A DNA stretch of 35,418 nucleotides from NCBI GenBank assembly GCA_964558295.1, contig CAZLDQ010000032.1, positions 1 through 35,418 of the forward strand, read 5' to 3'. How positions within the stretch are numbered: the first letter of the stretch is position 1; each line of letters starts with the position of its first letter. Source of the stretch: JBDKTH01 sp964558295 (GTDB lineage: Bacteria > Planctomycetota > Planctomycetia > Pirellulales > Thermoguttaceae). The position numbers and the translations under genes were made by a program. The notes beneath the pieces were generated by a model that did no database searches, was not told where the DNA came from, and saw only the letters and a program-made list of their open reading frames with translations. Positions 8,155 to 17,600 of the stretch are shown piece after piece.

Positions 8155-9024
8155 ATGAACCTGGTCGGCAAGATCTTTATCGTGCTCATCTTCATCATGA
8201 GCCTGGTGTTCATGTCGTTCGTCGTGGCCGTGTACGCGACGCACACGAATTGGCGCGACATCGTGATGAACACCCAAGCCACACCGGATAAGCCGTTGGG
8301 CTTGAAGCCGCAGTTGGATCAGGCCAAGGCACGCAACCAGGAGCTCAGCGACCAGTTGGACAAGCTGAAGCAGGAGACGGCCGCGGAAAAGGCCGCTCGG
8401 CGCCAGCAATTGGCCAAACTGGAGGCGGAAAACGAAGAACTCAAGCGGCAGCGTGATCAGCAACTCAAGGACCAAGCCAAGCTCGAACAGCAGGTCCGTG
8501 AAGCCGTGGCCGCGATGGAAGCCACGCAGAAGACGGCGGCCGCCTTGCGAACCGAGGTGGAGGGCCTGCGTGAGGAGATCCGTGCGGCCCAGAAAGACCG
8601 CGACGCCCACTTCCAGCAGGTGGTCAAGCTGACTGACGAGCTGCATCAGAATGTCAACGAACTGAAGGCAGTCCAGGATCGCAACAAGACCTTGGCCGCC
8701 GACTACGCCAAGGCCGTCGAGGTCTTGCGCAAGTTCGATCTGAAGGCCGATCCAGCGGCCTATAGCGGGGTGCCGCCGAAGGTCGAAGGCCGCGTGGATG
8801 CCGTCAACGGAGCCGGCGCGATCGAGATTTCCATCGGCGCCGACGAGGGGCTGCTCAAAGGGCATCGGCTCGAAGTCTATCGGATTGCCCAGGGGGTGAG
8901 CACGTATCTGGGGCGTATCGAGATCATCGCCACCCAGCCTGACAAGGCCGTGGCCAAAATCCTTCCCGAATTCCAAAAAGGCCAAATCCAGGTAGGTGAC
9001 AGTGTCGCTTCCCAGCTCAAGTAA
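8155..9024 (+). CDS. Membrane-anchored coiled-coil protein upstream of mreB
   Basis: The 289-residue protein has one N-terminal hydrophobic segment (about residues 6-28), which is either an uncleaved anchor or a signal peptide. A long charged heptad region follows (about 52-195), rich in Gln, Lys, Glu and Ala and predicted to form a parallel coiled coil. A compact C-terminal beta domain begins near residue 209 (VEGRVDAVN, GADEGLLKGHRLEVYR) and resembles the small SH3-like domains at the end of flagellar assembly protein FlgT. AGGAAAGG (8140-8147) is well placed before the ATG. The overall plan (anchor, coiled coil, beta domain) parallels MreC, and it precedes mreB/mreC, so a role in envelope or cytoskeleton scaffolding is a reasonable inference. 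I know of no named family member with an assigned function. Confidence 0.85.
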   Translation: MNLVGKIFIVLIFIMSLVFMSFVVAVYATHTNWRDIVMNTQATPDKPLGLKPQLDQAKARNQELSDQLDKLKQETAAEKAARRQQLAKLEAENEELKRQRDQQLKDQAKLEQQVREAVAAMEATQKTAAALRTEVEGLREEIRAAQKDRDAHFQQVVKLTDELHQNVNELKAVQDRNKTLAADYAKAVEVLRKFDLKADPAAYSGVPPKVEGRVDAVNGAGAIEISIGADEGLLKGHRLEVYRIAQGVSTYLGRIEIIATQPDKAVAKILPEFQKGQIQVGDSVASQLK

Positions 9025-9268
9025 CGACGGGCCCCTGTTTCGCAAGCCCCGGGCCGACCTGTACACGGCCCTGTTGTTTATCGCCCTGGTGGCGATGATC
9101 CTGGCCTGCGTGGTCGCCTACCTCGAAGTCAAGGACTACGGCGACACGCCCTACCAGGGCGGCCCCAGTGTGTATATGATGCCCCGCGACGCCGCCCCAG
9201 TGGTCCTGCGCCCGGTGCCGCTCAATCATGACGAATGCCGAATGGCGAAACACCAAGTGGCGGTTTGA
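9002..9268 (+). CDS. Small single-pass membrane protein
   Basis: This protein of about 88 residues overlaps the 3' end of the coiled-coil gene, which suggests translational coupling. Two GTG starts are possible, at 8996 and 9002. A polar N-terminus (with FRKPRADLY) leads into one strong transmembrane helix (LYTALLFIALVAMILACVVA) and a short extracytoplasmic tail with a YGDTPYQGG stretch. The last 14 or so codons (from about 9228) run into a dispersed-repeat sequence (ATGACGAATGCCGAATG), so the true C-terminus may have been altered by repeat insertion. I recognise no domain. Its position between the coiled-coil protein and mreB suggests a partner role at the membrane, but this is inference. 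Confidence 0.7.
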   Translation: MSLPSSSNDGPLFRKPRADLYTALLFIALVAMILACVVAYLEVKDYGDTPYQGGPSVYMMPRDAAPVVLRPVPLNHDECRMAKHQVAV

Positions 9269-9350
9269 CCGGTGGAATTATTCAGACTTTGGATTTCGTC
9301 GTTCCTTCGTCATTTCGTTTTCGACAGTCGTCGTTCTCTCTAGCACGAAG
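9228..9350. repeat. Dispersed ATGACGAA-type repeat remnants
   Basis: The stretch before mreB has degenerate units related to ATGACGAA and its complement TTCGTCAT (9231, about 9308), plus AATGCCGAATG. Similar words recur at 11628-11760 after mreC, partly in inverted orientation. These look like two relics of one short dispersed repeat family flanking mreB-mreC. Confidence 0.55.
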
Positions 9351-9359
9351 TGAGCAAGG

Positions 9360-10409
9360 ATGCTCCGACAACTCCTCCACTACTTCCGCACCGACTTGGC
9401 GGTTGACCTGGGAACGGCCAACACGCTCATCAGTGTTGTCGGCGAAGGACTCGTGCTCGACGAACCGTCGGTGGTGGCTGTCCAGCAGCGCACCAACCGG
9501 ATTCTTTCCGGCGGTTGTGCCGTAGGGCATCTTGCCCGGCAAATGCTCGGGCGCACGCCCGACTCGATCGCCGTCGTGCGTCCCCTAGCCGATGGAGTGA
9601 TCGCCGATTTCGAACTCTGCGAGGCGATGCTCCGCTACTTCTTTCGCAAGGCCCAACCCGCTGGGCTGCGCATGAAACCCCGCGTGCTGGTCGGCGTGCC
9701 GGGCTGCATCACGCCGGTCGAAAAACGAGCCTTGTTCAATAGCACCCTTCGGGCTGGCGCCCGACAAGTCTTTCTGTTGGAAGAAGCCAAGGCCGCGGCA
9801 CTCGGGGCCGGACTCCCCATTGCCGAACCGGTGGCCAGCATGGTTTGCGACATCGGCGGCGGCACGACCGAGGTGGCGGTGATGAGCCTGGGCGACGTGG
9901 TGGCCAGCCGCTCGGTCCGCATCGGCGGCGATCGCATGGACCAGGCGATTGTCGACTATCTCCATCGCCATTACAACCTGCGCATCGGTCTGCCCGCGGC
10001 CGAACGGCTGAAGCTCGACCTGGGCAGTGCCTACGTCTTGGAACAAGAGCAGGTGGCCGAGATTGGCGGGCTGGACTCGATCAGCGGCCTGCCGCGCAAG
10101 GCCCTGGTCACGAGCGAAGAAGTGCGTCAAGCGCTGGTCGACCCGATCGACGCGATTCTCGACGCCATCCGCGCGACCCTCGACCGTCTCAGTCCCGAGT
10201 TGGCCGCCGATCTGATGGACAACGGTCTGGTTCTCTGCGGCGGCGGCGCCCTGTTGCGGGGCCTGGATCGCCATCTGGCCGAGCAAACCGGCCTCCCCGT
10301 GCGTGTTGCCCCTGAGCCGCTGGCAACCGTTGCCCGAGGAATGCTGATCTGCATGGAACATCTCGACCAGTGGCGCCCCACATTGGAATCAAGCGACGAT
10401 GATGTGTGA
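9360..10409 (+). CDS. mreB: Rod-shape-determining actin homologue MreB
   Basis: MreB is a bacterial actin that polymerises on the inner face of the membrane and organises lateral cell-wall synthesis. The 349-residue protein has all core actin-fold nucleotide motifs: phosphate-1 loop DLGTANT (16-22), phosphate-2 loop DIGGGTTE (164-171), and the adenosine motif CGGGALLRGLD near 295-305. EEAKAAALGAGL (141-152) is the typical MreB block containing the catalytic-region Glu. EPSVVA (35-40) is also conserved. The N-terminal MLRQLLHYFRTDLA is amphipathic and could bind membrane. Length is normal. The ATG at 9360 has AAGG almost touching it, so initiation may be modest. mreC follows after a 267-bp gap; mreD is absent. 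Confidence 0.96.
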   Translation: MLRQLLHYFRTDLAVDLGTANTLISVVGEGLVLDEPSVVAVQQRTNRILSGGCAVGHLARQMLGRTPDSIAVVRPLADGVIADFELCEAMLRYFFRKAQPAGLRMKPRVLVGVPGCITPVEKRALFNSTLRAGARQVFLLEEAKAAALGAGLPIAEPVASMVCDIGGGTTEVAVMSLGDVVASRSVRIGGDRMDQAIVDYLHRHYNLRIGLPAAERLKLDLGSAYVLEQEQVAEIGGLDSISGLPRKALVTSEEVRQALVDPIDAILDAIRATLDRLSPELAADLMDNGLVLCGGGALLRGLDRHLAEQTGLPVRVAPEPLATVARGMLICMEHLDQWRPTLESSDDDV

Positions 10410-10422
10410 GGGCAGGGGAAGC

Positions 10423-10671
10423 GGCTGGTGGATGGTAGAGAGGATAAAGCGGCAAGTACCGCTCCACTCCACATAGAGAGGGAGTAGCGACCCCTCCCAA
10501 AAACGCGCCACGCCGCTCCACCATTCAAGCGCGAACACCGATGCGGGATCGCTAGAGTGGAGCAGAACGCCACCCCTCTCTTGTGGTAACGCAAGCACGA
10601 ATCTGAGCTTGCACCCCCTGCTTCGCCACGGTTCACTATCCACCAGCCACTATCTACTATCCACCAGCCAC
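10423..10671. repeat. Fold-back sequence with nested and crossing inverted repeats
   Basis: The mreB-mreC gap holds GGCTGGTGGAT (10423-10433), whose exact complement ATCCACCAGCC occurs twice near the other end (10638-10648, 10659-10669), inside a 16-bp direct repeat (10635-10650 and 10656-10671). Inside, GCTCCACTC (10461-10469) pairs with GAGTGGAGC (10555-10563), while AGAGAGGG (10475-10482) pairs with CCCTCTCT (10574-10581). These two inner stems cross, as in a pseudoknot. It could be a small non-autonomous mobile-element relic or a structured leader for mreC. No ORF with family similarity lies inside. Confidence 0.6.
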
Positions 10672-10676
10672 CAGCC

Positions 10677-11627
10677 ATGTCTTCACTCGCTCAACGCCTG
10701 ACGACGCCGACGGCCACCCTGATGCTGGGGCTGACCCTAGCCGTTGCGCTGTTGGTTTGTCCGGAAAGCTGGACGGTGGGGACCAAGGGACGCATGGCCA
10801 GCCTGCTTCGGCCGGGACAAACCGCGACCCGATGGTTGCGACAGCAGGCAAGCGGTGCGGCAGCCAAAGTGACGAACCATTGGAACACCGCGGCCCAGTT
10901 GGCCGAGGTCCAAGAGCAAAATGCCCAGCTCCAGGAGCAGATTCGCCGGCTGACCGCCCAAATCGCTGTGTTCGAGGGTGCGTCGCGTTCCACCTTTCCG
11001 GCTACCTACGAGGAGGATGCCGACCATCGCCTGCTCCGGACTCGGGGAGTGCGCGCTCGAGTCCTGGGACATGCGGCCCGCCGTTTTCTGACCGAGCACC
11101 AGATTCTCGACGTCGGCGCGGAGGCCAAGATCCGCCCGGAGGCCTTGGTCATTGATCTCCCGGCGTTGATCGATCAAGGGGCCAATGTGAAGCTTCAGGC
11201 CGAGGAGCTTGTGCTCAGCCAGGGCCGGATTTGGGGGAAAATCGTCGAGGTCGGTCCGCAGACGAGTACGGTTCGCCGGGTCACCGAGCCGGGCTATCGT
11301 GACATCGTGCGTCTGGCCACCCCCGGCGCCACGCCCCACGAGCTCCGCTGGGGCCCGCAAGGGATCATCGAAGGGACCGGTGAGCGACTCGCCCGGATTC
11401 GCCTGATCGAAGTGACCGAGCCGGTGGCCATTGGCGATCTGGTCTACACCGCCTCGGCCAAAGGCCTCCTCCCTGAGCCGCTCCTCTACGGCCGCATCGT
11501 CACCGTCGAGCGTCCTGTCGGCGCCGCCCACTGGGACCTCTGGATGCAGCCTGCTGTGGCCGCCCATGAGCCCGAAACGGTGGTCGTCTTGCGTACGGAG
11601 GTGAATGGGAAACGCGGAGGGGAATGA
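10677..11627 (+). CDS. mreC: Rod-shape-determining protein MreC
   Basis: MreC is a bitopic membrane protein whose periplasmic domain links MreB to the cell-wall elongation machinery. This 316-residue protein has one membrane helix (about 12-28), a coiled coil of about residues 70-100 (QLAEVQEQNAQLQEQIRRL), and a C-terminal region with two beta subdomains of the MreC type, where the DQGANVK and KGLLPEPLLYGRIV stretches fit the family. Length is normal. The ATG lies right at the end of a repeat (CCAGCC) with no clear ribosome binding site, so either initiation is weak or a downstream start is used. It follows mreB in the same direction, supporting the assignment. No mreD, penicillin-binding protein or rodA follows. 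Confidence 0.85.
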   Translation: MSSLAQRLTTPTATLMLGLTLAVALLVCPESWTVGTKGRMASLLRPGQTATRWLRQQASGAAAKVTNHWNTAAQLAEVQEQNAQLQEQIRRLTAQIAVFEGASRSTFPATYEEDADHRLLRTRGVRARVLGHAARRFLTEHQILDVGAEAKIRPEALVIDLPALIDQGANVKLQAEELVLSQGRIWGKIVEVGPQTSTVRRVTEPGYRDIVRLATPGATPHELRWGPQGIIEGTGERLARIRLIEVTEPVAIGDLVYTASAKGLLPEPLLYGRIVTVERPVGAAHWDLWMQPAVAAHEPETVVVLRTEVNGKRGGE

Positions 11628-11760
11628 CGAAGGACGAACTTCAAATGACGAAGGAATGACGAAAATCAAAGCACGAATGGGCTTTGGGCCGATTCCCCCA
11701 TTGGGGCTTTGACTCTTGTCCTTCCTTCGTCATTTAGTCATTCGACATTCGGCATTTCCC
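11628..11760. repeat. Dispersed ATGACGAA-type repeats after mreC
   Basis: ATGACGAAGGAATGACGAA (about 11645-11663) is answered by the inverted TTCCTTCGTCATTTAGTCAT (about 11721-11742) and ATTCGGCATT. The arms are imperfect inverted repeats around a TTGGGGC-containing centre. They match words before mreB (9228-9350) and probably belong to a genome-wide repeat family. No gene is visible in the 203-bp gap. Confidence 0.6.
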
Positions 11761-11830
11761 CCCCTTCCTTCCCACCCCGCCCTGGCGTACAAATAAAACA
11801 CGTGCACACTCGTTCACGGGCAGGGGAGCC

Positions 11831-14626
11831 ATGGCAATTCAACGTGTCTTTCTCAACTGGGACCGGCCGGGGTTGATCCTGGCGGTGGAGTATTTGGTCC
11901 AGCGGTACGCAAAGGCTGGGGAACTGGATCTCGCCCAGGTGGTGGTCGTCGTGCCAGGGTCGCGGGCGGGCCGCAGGCTGTTGGAACTATTGGTCCAACG
12001 GGCTGATCAGCAGCAATGGAGCTTTGCTCCACCACAAATTGTCACGGTCGGGAAGTTGCCCGAGCTGCTCTATCGGGCGAAACGGCCGTTTGCGGATGAC
12101 CTGACCCAGCAGTTGGCTTGGTGCGAGGCCCTGCGTCAGACGCCGGCCGAACATGTCGAGCAACTGTTGGCCAACGTACCAGCCGACGGAGACCTGATGA
12201 CCTGGCTCTCACTGGGCGAGATGCTCGGCCGCTTGCACCGCGAACTGGCCGCCGACGAGTTGAATTTTGATGAGGTGCGCAAACGCTGTGAAGGAGTGGT
12301 CCCCCCCAGGGAAACCGTTCGCTGGAAGGCGTTGGGCACTGTCCAGCAAAAGTATCTGGAGACGTTGGATTCGCTCGAATTATGGGACCTGCAGACCGCA
12401 AGGCTTGAGGCGGTCAAGCGGCACGAGTGCCACACCGAGGCCGAAATCCTCCTGGTCGGCACCGTCGACCTCAACATGACTCAACGGAAGATGCTCGACC
12501 AAGTGGCCGACCGGGTGACGGCCCTGGTCTTTGCTCCCGAGGAACTGGCCGATCGGTTTGACGAGCACGGCTGCTTGCGGCCGGAGACGTGGCGCGACGC
12601 GCCGATCCCCGTGGCCACCGAGCAACTCGAAGTGGCCGACGACCCGGCCGATCAGGCGGCGGCTGTCATGCGGGCTCTGGCCGATCTGGACGGACGTTTT
12701 TGTGGGGAGCAGATCACCATTGGCGTGCCAGACCAGGAGGTCGTCCCCTATATCGAACAATACCTTCAACAATGTGAAATCCCCTCGCGTTACGCGGCCG
12801 GCCAAGCCATTTCGCAGACCGCCCCCTATCGGCTGATCGACGTGGTGGCCGCCTATCTCGATGGACGCCGTTTCTCGGCCTTTGCCGCCCTGGTTCGCCA
12901 TCCGGCTATTCAGGATTGGCTCGCGGCCGACCCGGCGATCCAGGGCGATTGGCTTAGCGAGTTGGACCGTTACTACGGCGAACATCTCCCTTTCCAGCTG
13001 GGGCACCAGTGGCTTGGCGAGGAGCGAGCTTGGGCCAACCTGAAGCGGGTCCATCAGGCGGTCGAGCGATTGGTCAGCCCGTTCGACTCGCCCCGGCCGC
13101 TGGACCAGTGGAGCCAACCGGTGGCGGATCTGTTGATCAGCGTGTTTGGCCGGGCCCCGTTGGATCAGGACAGGGAGCCCGACCGGACGCTCCTGGCCGC
13201 GTGCACCGCAATCCACGAAGTGCTCACCGAACACTTAAAGATTCCCCAGCGTCTGATGCCCACGCTGTCCGGAGCCGAGGCGTTGCGCCTGGTCGCACGG
13301 CGCGTCGATGGGGTGTCGATTCCGCTGCCGGTCCGGCCGGGCGCCGTGGAGTTGCTTGGCTGGTTGGAACTGTCGCTGGACGATGCTCCCGTGATGATCG
13401 TTACCGGGCTCAACGAAGGAAAAATCCCCGCCTCGCTCAATTCCGACCTGTTTTTGCCCAACCAGCTGCGTCGGGCGCTGGGAATCGAAGACAACGAACG
13501 CCGCTACGCCCGTGACGCCTACGCCCTGTCCGTCTTGGTCCAGTCGCGGGCCGAGGCGAAGCTGATCATGGGCCGACGCACGGCCGAAGGCGATCCGCTG
13601 GCCCCGAGCCGGCTGTTGTTCGCGTGCGACGACCCGACGATCGCCCGCCGGGTGATGCTCTGCTTCGCGTCGAAGGAGAAGCCGGCCGATCTCGTGTCGC
13701 TCCCTGGGGCCCTGCGCCCGGGCAACGTCTCACGGTTTTCCGTGCCAAAGCCGCTGCCGCTTCGCGAGCCGATCACGTCGATCCGGGTCACCGAGTTCAA
13801 AGACTACCTGGGCTGCCCCTACCGCTACTATCTCAAGCAGCAGTTGCGTCTGGAGGCCCTGGAGGACACGGCCGACGAGCTCGACGGGGCCCAGTTCGGC
13901 TCGCTGGCCCATGAAGTCTTGAGTCAGTTCGGCCAGTCTGCGGTGTCAGGCTCGACCGACGAAGAGGTGATCTTCGCCTATCTCAGTGCCGGTCTCGACG
14001 AGGCAATGAAAGCGCTTTATGGCCAATGGCCGCTCCCGGCAATTCGCGTCCAGGTCGAACAGTTGCGCCAACGGCTTAAGGTGTTTGCTGCTTGGCAAGC
14101 CGATTGGGCCGGTCAGGGCTGGCGCATCGAACATGTGGAAACCAGTCCCGAACGCGGTACGGCTGCCTTGGTGGTCGATGGCCAGCCGATGTATTTGCGT
14201 GGCCGGATCGACCGAATCGACGTCCATCCAAACGGGAAACGGGTCATTTTCGATTACAAATTCTCCGATCGGGCCCTCTCCCCCGAACAGACCCACCGCA
14301 AGCGAGACAAAGGCTGGGTCGATCTCCAACTCCCCTTGTACCGGCACCTGGTGGCCCCCCTGGGAATCAGTGGGCCGGTCGAGCTGGGCTACATCGTGTT
14401 GCCCAAGGACACCAGTCGCGTCGGCCCGATTCTGGCCGCCTGGACCGAGGCCGACCTGCGCGAGGCGGACCGTACGGCGGAAGACGTGGTGCGCAAAGTG
14501 CGGGCCGGCGTGTTCTGGCCGCCGGCCAAAACCCCGCCGGCGTTTTCCGAAGTCTTTGCGGCGATCTGCCAGGACGACCAGTTCGGTGCCCTGGCCATGC
14601 TGGACGATGCGGAAGGAGAGGCCTAA
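11831..14626 (+). CDS. addB: AddB-like nuclease subunit of a helicase-nuclease complex
   Basis: AddB partners AddA to process double-strand DNA ends for recombination. The 931-residue protein has the inactivated-helicase fold followed by a C-terminal PD-(D/E)XK nuclease. The N-terminal position of Walker A is degenerate: LNWDRPG (8-14) and VVPGSRAGRR (40-49) have no GKT/S, as in AddB proteins of the alphaproteobacterial type that do not hydrolyse ATP. The VTEFKDYLGCPYRYYL block near 653-668 and VIFDYKFSD near residues 803-811 form the nuclease region, with Asp and Lys of the D-x-K catalytic set. Only one of the cysteines that bind the Fe-S cluster in Bacillus AddB is evident (in GCPYRYY), so a cluster is unlikely. 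AGGGGAG precedes the ATG, and addA follows two bases after its stop. Confidence 0.88.
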   Translation: MAIQRVFLNWDRPGLILAVEYLVQRYAKAGELDLAQVVVVVPGSRAGRRLLELLVQRADQQQWSFAPPQIVTVGKLPELLYRAKRPFADDLTQQLAWCEALRQTPAEHVEQLLANVPADGDLMTWLSLGEMLGRLHRELAADELNFDEVRKRCEGVVPPRETVRWKALGTVQQKYLETLDSLELWDLQTARLEAVKRHECHTEAEILLVGTVDLNMTQRKMLDQVADRVTALVFAPEELADRFDEHGCLRPETWRDAPIPVATEQLEVADDPADQAAAVMRALADLDGRFCGEQITIGVPDQEVVPYIEQYLQQCEIPSRYAAGQAISQTAPYRLIDVVAAYLDGRRFSAFAALVRHPAIQDWLAADPAIQGDWLSELDRYYGEHLPFQLGHQWLGEERAWANLKRVHQAVERLVSPFDSPRPLDQWSQPVADLLISVFGRAPLDQDREPDRTLLAACTAIHEVLTEHLKIPQRLMPTLSGAEALRLVARRVDGVSIPLPVRPGAVELLGWLELSLDDAPVMIVTGLNEGKIPASLNSDLFLPNQLRRALGIEDNERRYARDAYALSVLVQSRAEAKLIMGRRTAEGDPLAPSRLLFACDDPTIARRVMLCFASKEKPADLVSLPGALRPGNVSRFSVPKPLPLREPITSIRVTEFKDYLGCPYRYYLKQQLRLEALEDTADELDGAQFGSLAHEVLSQFGQSAVSGSTDEEVIFAYLSAGLDEAMKALYGQWPLPAIRVQVEQLRQRLKVFAAWQADWAGQGWRIEHVETSPERGTAALVVDGQPMYLRGRIDRIDVHPNGKRVIFDYKFSDRALSPEQTHRKRDKGWVDLQLPLYRHLVAPLGISGPVELGYIVLPKDTSRVGPILAAWTEADLREADRTAEDVVRKVRAGVFWPPAKTPPAFSEVFAAICQDDQFGALAMLDDAEGEA

Positions 14627-14628
14627 GG

Positions 14629-17600
14629 ATGACCACAGCCCAGACCAAATTCCCCCACCTGGTGATCCGTGCCTCGGCCGGCACCGGAAAGACGTTCCAA
14701 CTGAGCAACCGCTTCCTCGGCCTGGTGGCCGCCGGCGAGCCGTTGGACTCGATCCTCGCCACGACCTTTACCCGCAAAGCAGCTGGCGAAATCCTCGACC
14801 GTGTACTAACCCGGCTGGCGGAAGCCGCCCTGGACGAGCGGAAGCGCGAGGTCCTGGCCCAGCATGTTGACGACAGGCTGACCCAAACCCGCTGCCAGCG
14901 TCTGTTGCGTGAGATGGTGCGTCACCTGCACCGACTCCGTGTCGGCACCTTGGATAGCTTCTTCATCCAAGTGGCACGCAGTTTCAGCCTGGAATTGGGA
15001 CTTCCGCCGGCCTGGCAGATCGTCGACGAGGTAACCGATCAGCGGATGCGGGCCGAAGCGATTCGCACGGTGCTCCGCGAAGAAGCGACGATGGACGTCG
15101 TGGCCCTGATGAACTTGTTGACCAAGGGTGAGGCGACCCGGTCGATCAGCGAGCAGATTGCCTATCTGGTGAACGATCTGTACAGCGTATTTGTCGAAGC
15201 CCCGGCCGAGGCTTGGCAGCGTTTGCCTCGGCCCAAGGAGCTTGCCCCCGAGGAGTTGCAGCAGGCTCTCGACACCTTGGCCGCCGTGCCGGTGCCCAAC
15301 GCGAGCCGCCTGGACAAAGCCCGTGAGCAGAATCTGGCCGATGCCGCACGGGGCGATTGGCTCACCTTCCTGGAAAAAGGGCTCGCTGCCAAGATCCTCG
15401 ACGGCACAGAGACGTTCTACTCCAAACCGATCCCAGACGACCTGGTGGCCGCCTACCGCCCGCTGTTGGCCCATGCCAAAGCCGTGGTGGTCGGCCGAAT
15501 TGCCAACCAGACCGACGCCACGCATCGCCTGTTGGCGCACTTCGACGAAGCGTATCAGCGGCTCAAGACGACCCAGCGGGCACTGCGTTTTGAGGACATC
15601 ACTCGCAAACTGGGCGGACGCTGGGTCGCCGAGCGGCTCCAGGAAGTCGTCTTCCGGCTCGACGCTCATCTGTCACACCTGCTGTTGGACGAATTCCAAG
15701 ACACCTCGCCGCTCCAGTGGCGTGTGCTGCGTCCCTTTGCTCAAACCGTGGTCGACCGCGCCCCACGGCGGTCGTTCTTCTGCGTCGGCGACGTCAAACA
15801 GGCCATCTATGGCTGGCGGGGCGGGGTGGCCGAAATCTTTGAGGCGATGAACGACGATCTGCCGCACATTCAGGCCGGCTCGCTGAACCAGAGCTTCCGC
15901 TCCTCGCAAGTGGTCATCGATACGGTCAACCAGGTCTTCCAGGGGCTCACCAAAAACACGGTCCTCCAACAGTACTCCGAGGCGGCCGCTCGATGGGCCG
16001 CCCGGTTTGATACTCATTCCACCGTCCACAACAAACTGGTTGGCCACTGCCGGCTGAGCGTCGCCCCGGAAGCCTGCGAAGGGGAAGACCAAGACACGCG
16101 CACCCTCCAGCACGCGGCCGATCTGGTGAAAGAACTCTCGATGCAAGCGCCCGGCCGGTCGATCGGCGTGTTGGTCCGCCGCAACGTGGCCGTGGCCCGG
16201 CTGATCTTCGAGCTGCGTCACCGGGACATCGAAGCGAGCGAAGAAGGGGGCAACCCGCTGACCGACTCGCCAGCCGTGCAACTCGTGCTGTCTCTGCTAG
16301 CACTGGCCGACCATCCCGGCAATACGGTCGCCCGATACCATGTGGCCCGCTCGCCCCTGGGCGAGGCGATTGGCCTGACCGCGTTCGACGACGAAGCTGC
16401 TGCCTGGCGTCTGTCGCACGCGATTCGCCAGCGTCTGATGATCGACGGCTACGGACCGACGGTCTACGATTGGGTCCAACGGCTCGCGCCGCTCTGCGAC
16501 CGCCGCGATCTGAACCGGCTCATGCAACTCGTCGAACTGGCCTACGGCTACCAGGCGTCGGCCACGACCCGGGCGGACGACTTCCTCGCGCTGGTGCGCC
16601 AGCAAAAGGTCGAAGCCCCTTCGTCATCACTGGTGCGGGTGATGACGGTCCATCAGTCCAAAGGGCTGCAATTCGACATCGTCGCGCTGCCGGAGTTGGA
16701 CGTGCGCTTGGTGGGCCAGCCGCCACAAATCGCCATTGGGCGTCCCCGACCGACCGACGACATCGAGTGCGTTTGCCGCTATGTGCCCAAGAACCTGCGT
16801 CCGCTCTTCCCCGAGCGGTTTTCCGCCCTTTTCGAGGCCCACGAACGCCAGGTGGTCGAAGAGTCGCTCTGCGTGCTCTACGTGGCCCTGACCCGAGCCG
16901 TACACGCCCTGCATATGGTCGTGGCCCCGTCGCGTCCGACGGAGAAGACGATCCCCAGCACGTCGGCCGGCCTGTTGCGCGCCGCGTTGACCGAGGGCCA
17001 AAAGGCCCTGCCGGGCGAAATCCTCTTCGAACAAGGCCAAGCAGATTGGCCTGCTTCGCTTCCCGGCCGGGAGAGGGGGGGCGCAACGCCCCCTGCCCAA
17101 GATCTCGCCAGTCACGCCGCCGCACCTCCCGCGGAATCTCGGCTCCGCCTGGCCCCCACGCCAGCCCGTGTCGGTCGGGGCTTGGAACGCCGCAGCCCCT
17201 CACAATTGGAGGGGGGGCGTCAGGTCAGCCTGCTCCAGCGGATGCACCTAGGCTCCGCGCAGGCGTTGGACCGTGGAAGCCAGATGCACGAGGGGTTCCA
17301 GAAGATTGAGTGGTTTGAGCAAATTGCGTCGGATGACGGGCAAAGAATTGATCTGGAGAAATTGCGGAACCTGGTCGGGTCGGTTATACTGGCAGGGCTG
17401 GAACGGTCGAACTCGTTGGAAGCCTTCCAACAGGCACTCGCCCGCCCGGCAATCCGTGCCCTCCTGACTCGCGCCACCTACCAGCAGCCGGCCCACACGG
17501 CAGCGGACGGGGCGGTTCACCTGCGGCCAGGCTTGGCCCAGCCGCGGTGGAAAGTCTGGCGCGAACGGCCTTTTGCCCTGCGAGAAGGCGATACGATCCT

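Noticed and set aside
11628..11830. mreD between mreC and addB
   Set aside because: The gap is only 203 bp and filled with repeats; no multi-helix frame is present.
14092..14628. N-terminal extension of AddA (frame open from 14092)
   Set aside because: The extension overlaps addB in another frame, is proline/arginine-rich, and would put Walker A almost 200 residues in. ATG 14629 has a good ribosome binding site.
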